DNA of 60,784 nt from Myxococcales bacterium (GTDB taxonomy: Bacteria > Myxococcota_A > Polyangia > Polyangiales > Polyangiaceae). Positions 59,211 through 60,784 of this stretch are shown in pieces (the first letter of the stretch is position 1; every line of letters starts with the position of its first letter). The notes beneath the pieces were generated by a model. That model made no database searches, was not told where the DNA came from, and saw nothing but the letters and a program-made list of their open reading frames with translations. The stretch is taken from positions 1-60,784 of the forward strand of contig JAJZQG010000016.1 in assembly GCA_021847645.1 (NCBI GenBank), read 5' to 3'. The translations under genes and the position numbers were made by a program.

Positions 59211-60581
59211 ATGAACTCGCGCTTGAAGTGGATGTGGACCGTTCTGGGAGCGGCAGCAGGTGTGTTGGCTTTGCCTGCCACGGCGCGCGCGGATTACCCC
59301 GACCACGGCGTGTATATCGGCGCCTTCGGCGGCGGCACGCTCAAGCTCGGGGATTGGGATCTGGGTGAGGCGCCGCGCAGCGGAGGACCACAGCCCAAGT
59401 CCGCCCCCACCATGGGGTTGCGCCTGGGCTATCACATCTTGCCTCAGCTCATCGGCGAGATCGGCGGCAGCTACTTGCCTCTCACCTCCACCGCCGGCGG
59501 GCACAACACCGGATTCAAGTACGACTTCGATCTGTACTACCACCTGCTGCCCGGCAACGTCAGCCCCTTCGTTGGTCTCGGCACCGGCGCCTACCTCACC
59601 ACCAGCGGCGGCGATCTCGGCCCCGACAACGACATCCAGGGTCACGTGTCCCTGGGCGTGAGAGGGCTCGTCACGCACCACATCGCCCTGCGCGCCGAAG
59701 CCCGCGACTACCTCGTAGACAGCTTCTCCACCTTGGGCGGCAACAACCTCGAGCTCACCGGCGGGATCGACTTCTACGTATTTGACACCGACAAGCCGCC
59801 ACCCCCGCCCGACCGCGACAAGGACGGCATCCCCGACGTCGACGACAAGTGCCCCGACGTGGCAGGGACCGCCGCGCTCCAGGGCTGCCCCGACAGCGAC
59901 GGCGACGGCATCACCGACGCGGCCGACAAGTGCCCGAACGAGCCCGGGGACGCTGCCCACCAGGGTTGTCCCGTGCGCGACCAGGACGGGGACGGCATCG
60001 TCGACGAGCAGGACAAGTGCCCGACCGTGCCGGGCGTTGCGGCCTTCCAAGGCTGCCCGGACACGGACAAGGACGGCATCCCGGACGCCTCCGACCGCTG
60101 CCCGAACGAACCGGGCCCCAAGGAGCTGAATGGCTGCCCGGATCGGGACGGCGACAAGGTTGCCGACATCGACGACAAGTGCCCGGACAAGCCGGGTCTT
60201 GTCGAGTACCAGGGCTGCGTGCCCGAGGCGGTCGCCAAGTTCACCGGCGCCATCAAGGGCATCAACTTCCAGACCGGTAGCGCCAGAATCCTCCCGAACT
60301 CCTACGCTGTCCTCGACGAGGCGGTCAAGGTGCTCAACGAGTATAAGTCGCTGCGCATCCGGATCGACGGTCACACCGACAACGTGGGCACGCCGGAGCT
60401 CAACAAGAAGCTCTCGCAGGACCGCGCAGACAGCGTCAAGGCCTACCTGGTGTCGAAGGGCGTGGACGCCAGCAGGCTCGAGACCGCCGGCTACGGCGAC
60501 ACGCGTCCCATCGAGGACAACAAGACCCCCAAGGGCCGCGCGGCCAACCGCCGCATCGAGTTCAGCGTGCTCGGCCAATAG
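59211..60581 (+). CDS. OmpA-family outer-membrane protein with TSP3 repeats
   Basis: 456-residue outer-membrane protein. Signal peptide ends near ATARA (about residue 25). Residues about 28-195 form a small beta-barrel (VYIGAFGGGTLKLGDWD, FDLYYHLLPGNVSPFVGLG). Residues about 200-340 contain five to six thrombospondin-type-3 calcium-binding repeats, such as DKDGIPDVDDKCPD and DSDGDGITDAADKCPN, each rich in Asp with a Cys pair. The C-terminal OmpA domain (about 345-456) has the peptidoglycan-binding pattern IDGHTDNVGTPELNKKLSQDRADSVKAYL and RRIEF. It links outer membrane and cell wall. AAGGAGAA lies 6 bases before the ATG. Confidence 0.95.
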   Translation: MNSRLKWMWTVLGAAAGVLALPATARADYPDHGVYIGAFGGGTLKLGDWDLGEAPRSGGPQPKSAPTMGLRLGYHILPQLIGEIGGSYLPLTSTAGGHNTGFKYDFDLYYHLLPGNVSPFVGLGTGAYLTTSGGDLGPDNDIQGHVSLGVRGLVTHHIALRAEARDYLVDSFSTLGGNNLELTGGIDFYVFDTDKPPPPPDRDKDGIPDVDDKCPDVAGTAALQGCPDSDGDGITDAADKCPNEPGDAAHQGCPVRDQDGDGIVDEQDKCPTVPGVAAFQGCPDTDKDGIPDASDRCPNEPGPKELNGCPDRDGDKVADIDDKCPDKPGLVEYQGCVPEAVAKFTGAIKGINFQTGSARILPNSYAVLDEAVKVLNEYKSLRIRIDGHTDNVGTPELNKKLSQDRADSVKAYLVSKGVDASRLETAGYGDTRPIEDNKTPKGRAANRRIEFSVLGQ

Positions 60582-60784
60582 CCTGTTCGGACAATCCCCT
60601 CTACATCTTATTGCGGGCCTTCCGAGCCGCCCTTGCGCGCTTGCGAAGGCCTGTTCCTACCCGAGCGCCCAAAGGCCCCGCCCGGCCCCCCATAGCTGTT
60701 AGCAGTTTTCTTGGCCCAGGTCGGAGACATCCGGCAAGGGGCTGGCATGAGCACGACCGCCGTCCCCCAGCCCAGGCCCGATTG
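60582..60784. other. unannotated right edge
   Basis: 203 bases after the OmpA stop codon to the window end. No gene, clear terminator or repeat is seen; a gene could begin beyond the edge. Confidence 0.4.

Noticed and set aside
58818..60578. Reverse open frame opposite aqpZ and the OmpA gene
   Set aside because: Val/Asp-rich antisense of calcium-binding repeats; no independent evidence.

Overview
The window is GC-rich chromosomal DNA from what looks like a myxobacterium or close relative. The signs are a C-terminal MYXO-CTERM-type sorting tail (Cys-x-Cys, hydrophobic stretch, Arg cluster), many lipoproteins with Gly/Ser-rich linkers, two hybrid histidine kinases, a Ser/Thr kinase plus a pseudokinase, VWA proteins and dense antisense open frames caused by high GC at third codon positions. 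No transposase, integrase, CRISPR array or rRNA was seen. One tRNA (Gln, anticodon TTG) lies at 18134-18204. The species cannot be named from this sequence.

Layout. 1-14.4 kb: APS kinase, transaldolase, a VWA lipoprotein, a PAS/GAF hybrid kinase, an unusual 928-residue fusion of an acyl-adenylating enzyme with a sulfotransferase, a second hybrid kinase followed by an alpha/beta hydrolase, and a radical SAM protein. 14.4-18.2 kb: an overlapping set of VIT/VWA protein, ECF-like sigma factor and small protein behind a candidate ECF promoter, then the tRNA. 18.4-28.2 kb: a doubly anchored M15-like peptidase, leucyl aminopeptidase, two lipoproteins, and RNase J translationally coupled to a CHAD protein.

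28.4-41.9 kb is the most interesting part. It is an exopolysaccharide locus that mixes the bacterial Pel machinery with the enzyme set of the fungal galactosaminogalactan (GAG) cluster. It has a TPR plus outer-membrane barrel protein (PelB-like), a PelF glycosyltransferase, a PelG-like membrane protein, a stand-alone PelA-type hydrolase, two SDR sugar-nucleotide enzymes, a sugar nucleotidyltransferase, a CE18/Agd3-like deacetylase lipoprotein, a GH114 (Ega3-like) lipoprotein and a GH135 (Sph3/spherulin-4-like) lipoprotein. PelA is effectively split in two, PelC, PelD and PelE are not visible, and three hydrolase families known to act on alpha-1,4-galactosamine polymers occur together. The expected product is a partly deacetylated galactosamine-containing matrix polymer that is made, exported, trimmed and remodelled; this is inference from families.

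41.9-52 kb: a small repeat protein, a Ser/Thr kinase with a receiver-like tail, a CNNM/CorC-type membrane protein, two uncharacterised proteins, then a tightly packed set of CcsA/HemX-like protein, glutamyl-tRNA reductase (hemA), porphobilinogen deaminase (hemC), an SRPBCC-like protein and a pseudokinase-TM-thioredoxin fusion. 52-60.8 kb: a reverse-strand group of J-domain chaperone, parvulin/SurA-like chaperone and GT-C-like membrane protein; three overlapping lipoproteins; aquaporin Z; and an OmpA protein with TSP3 calcium-binding repeats.
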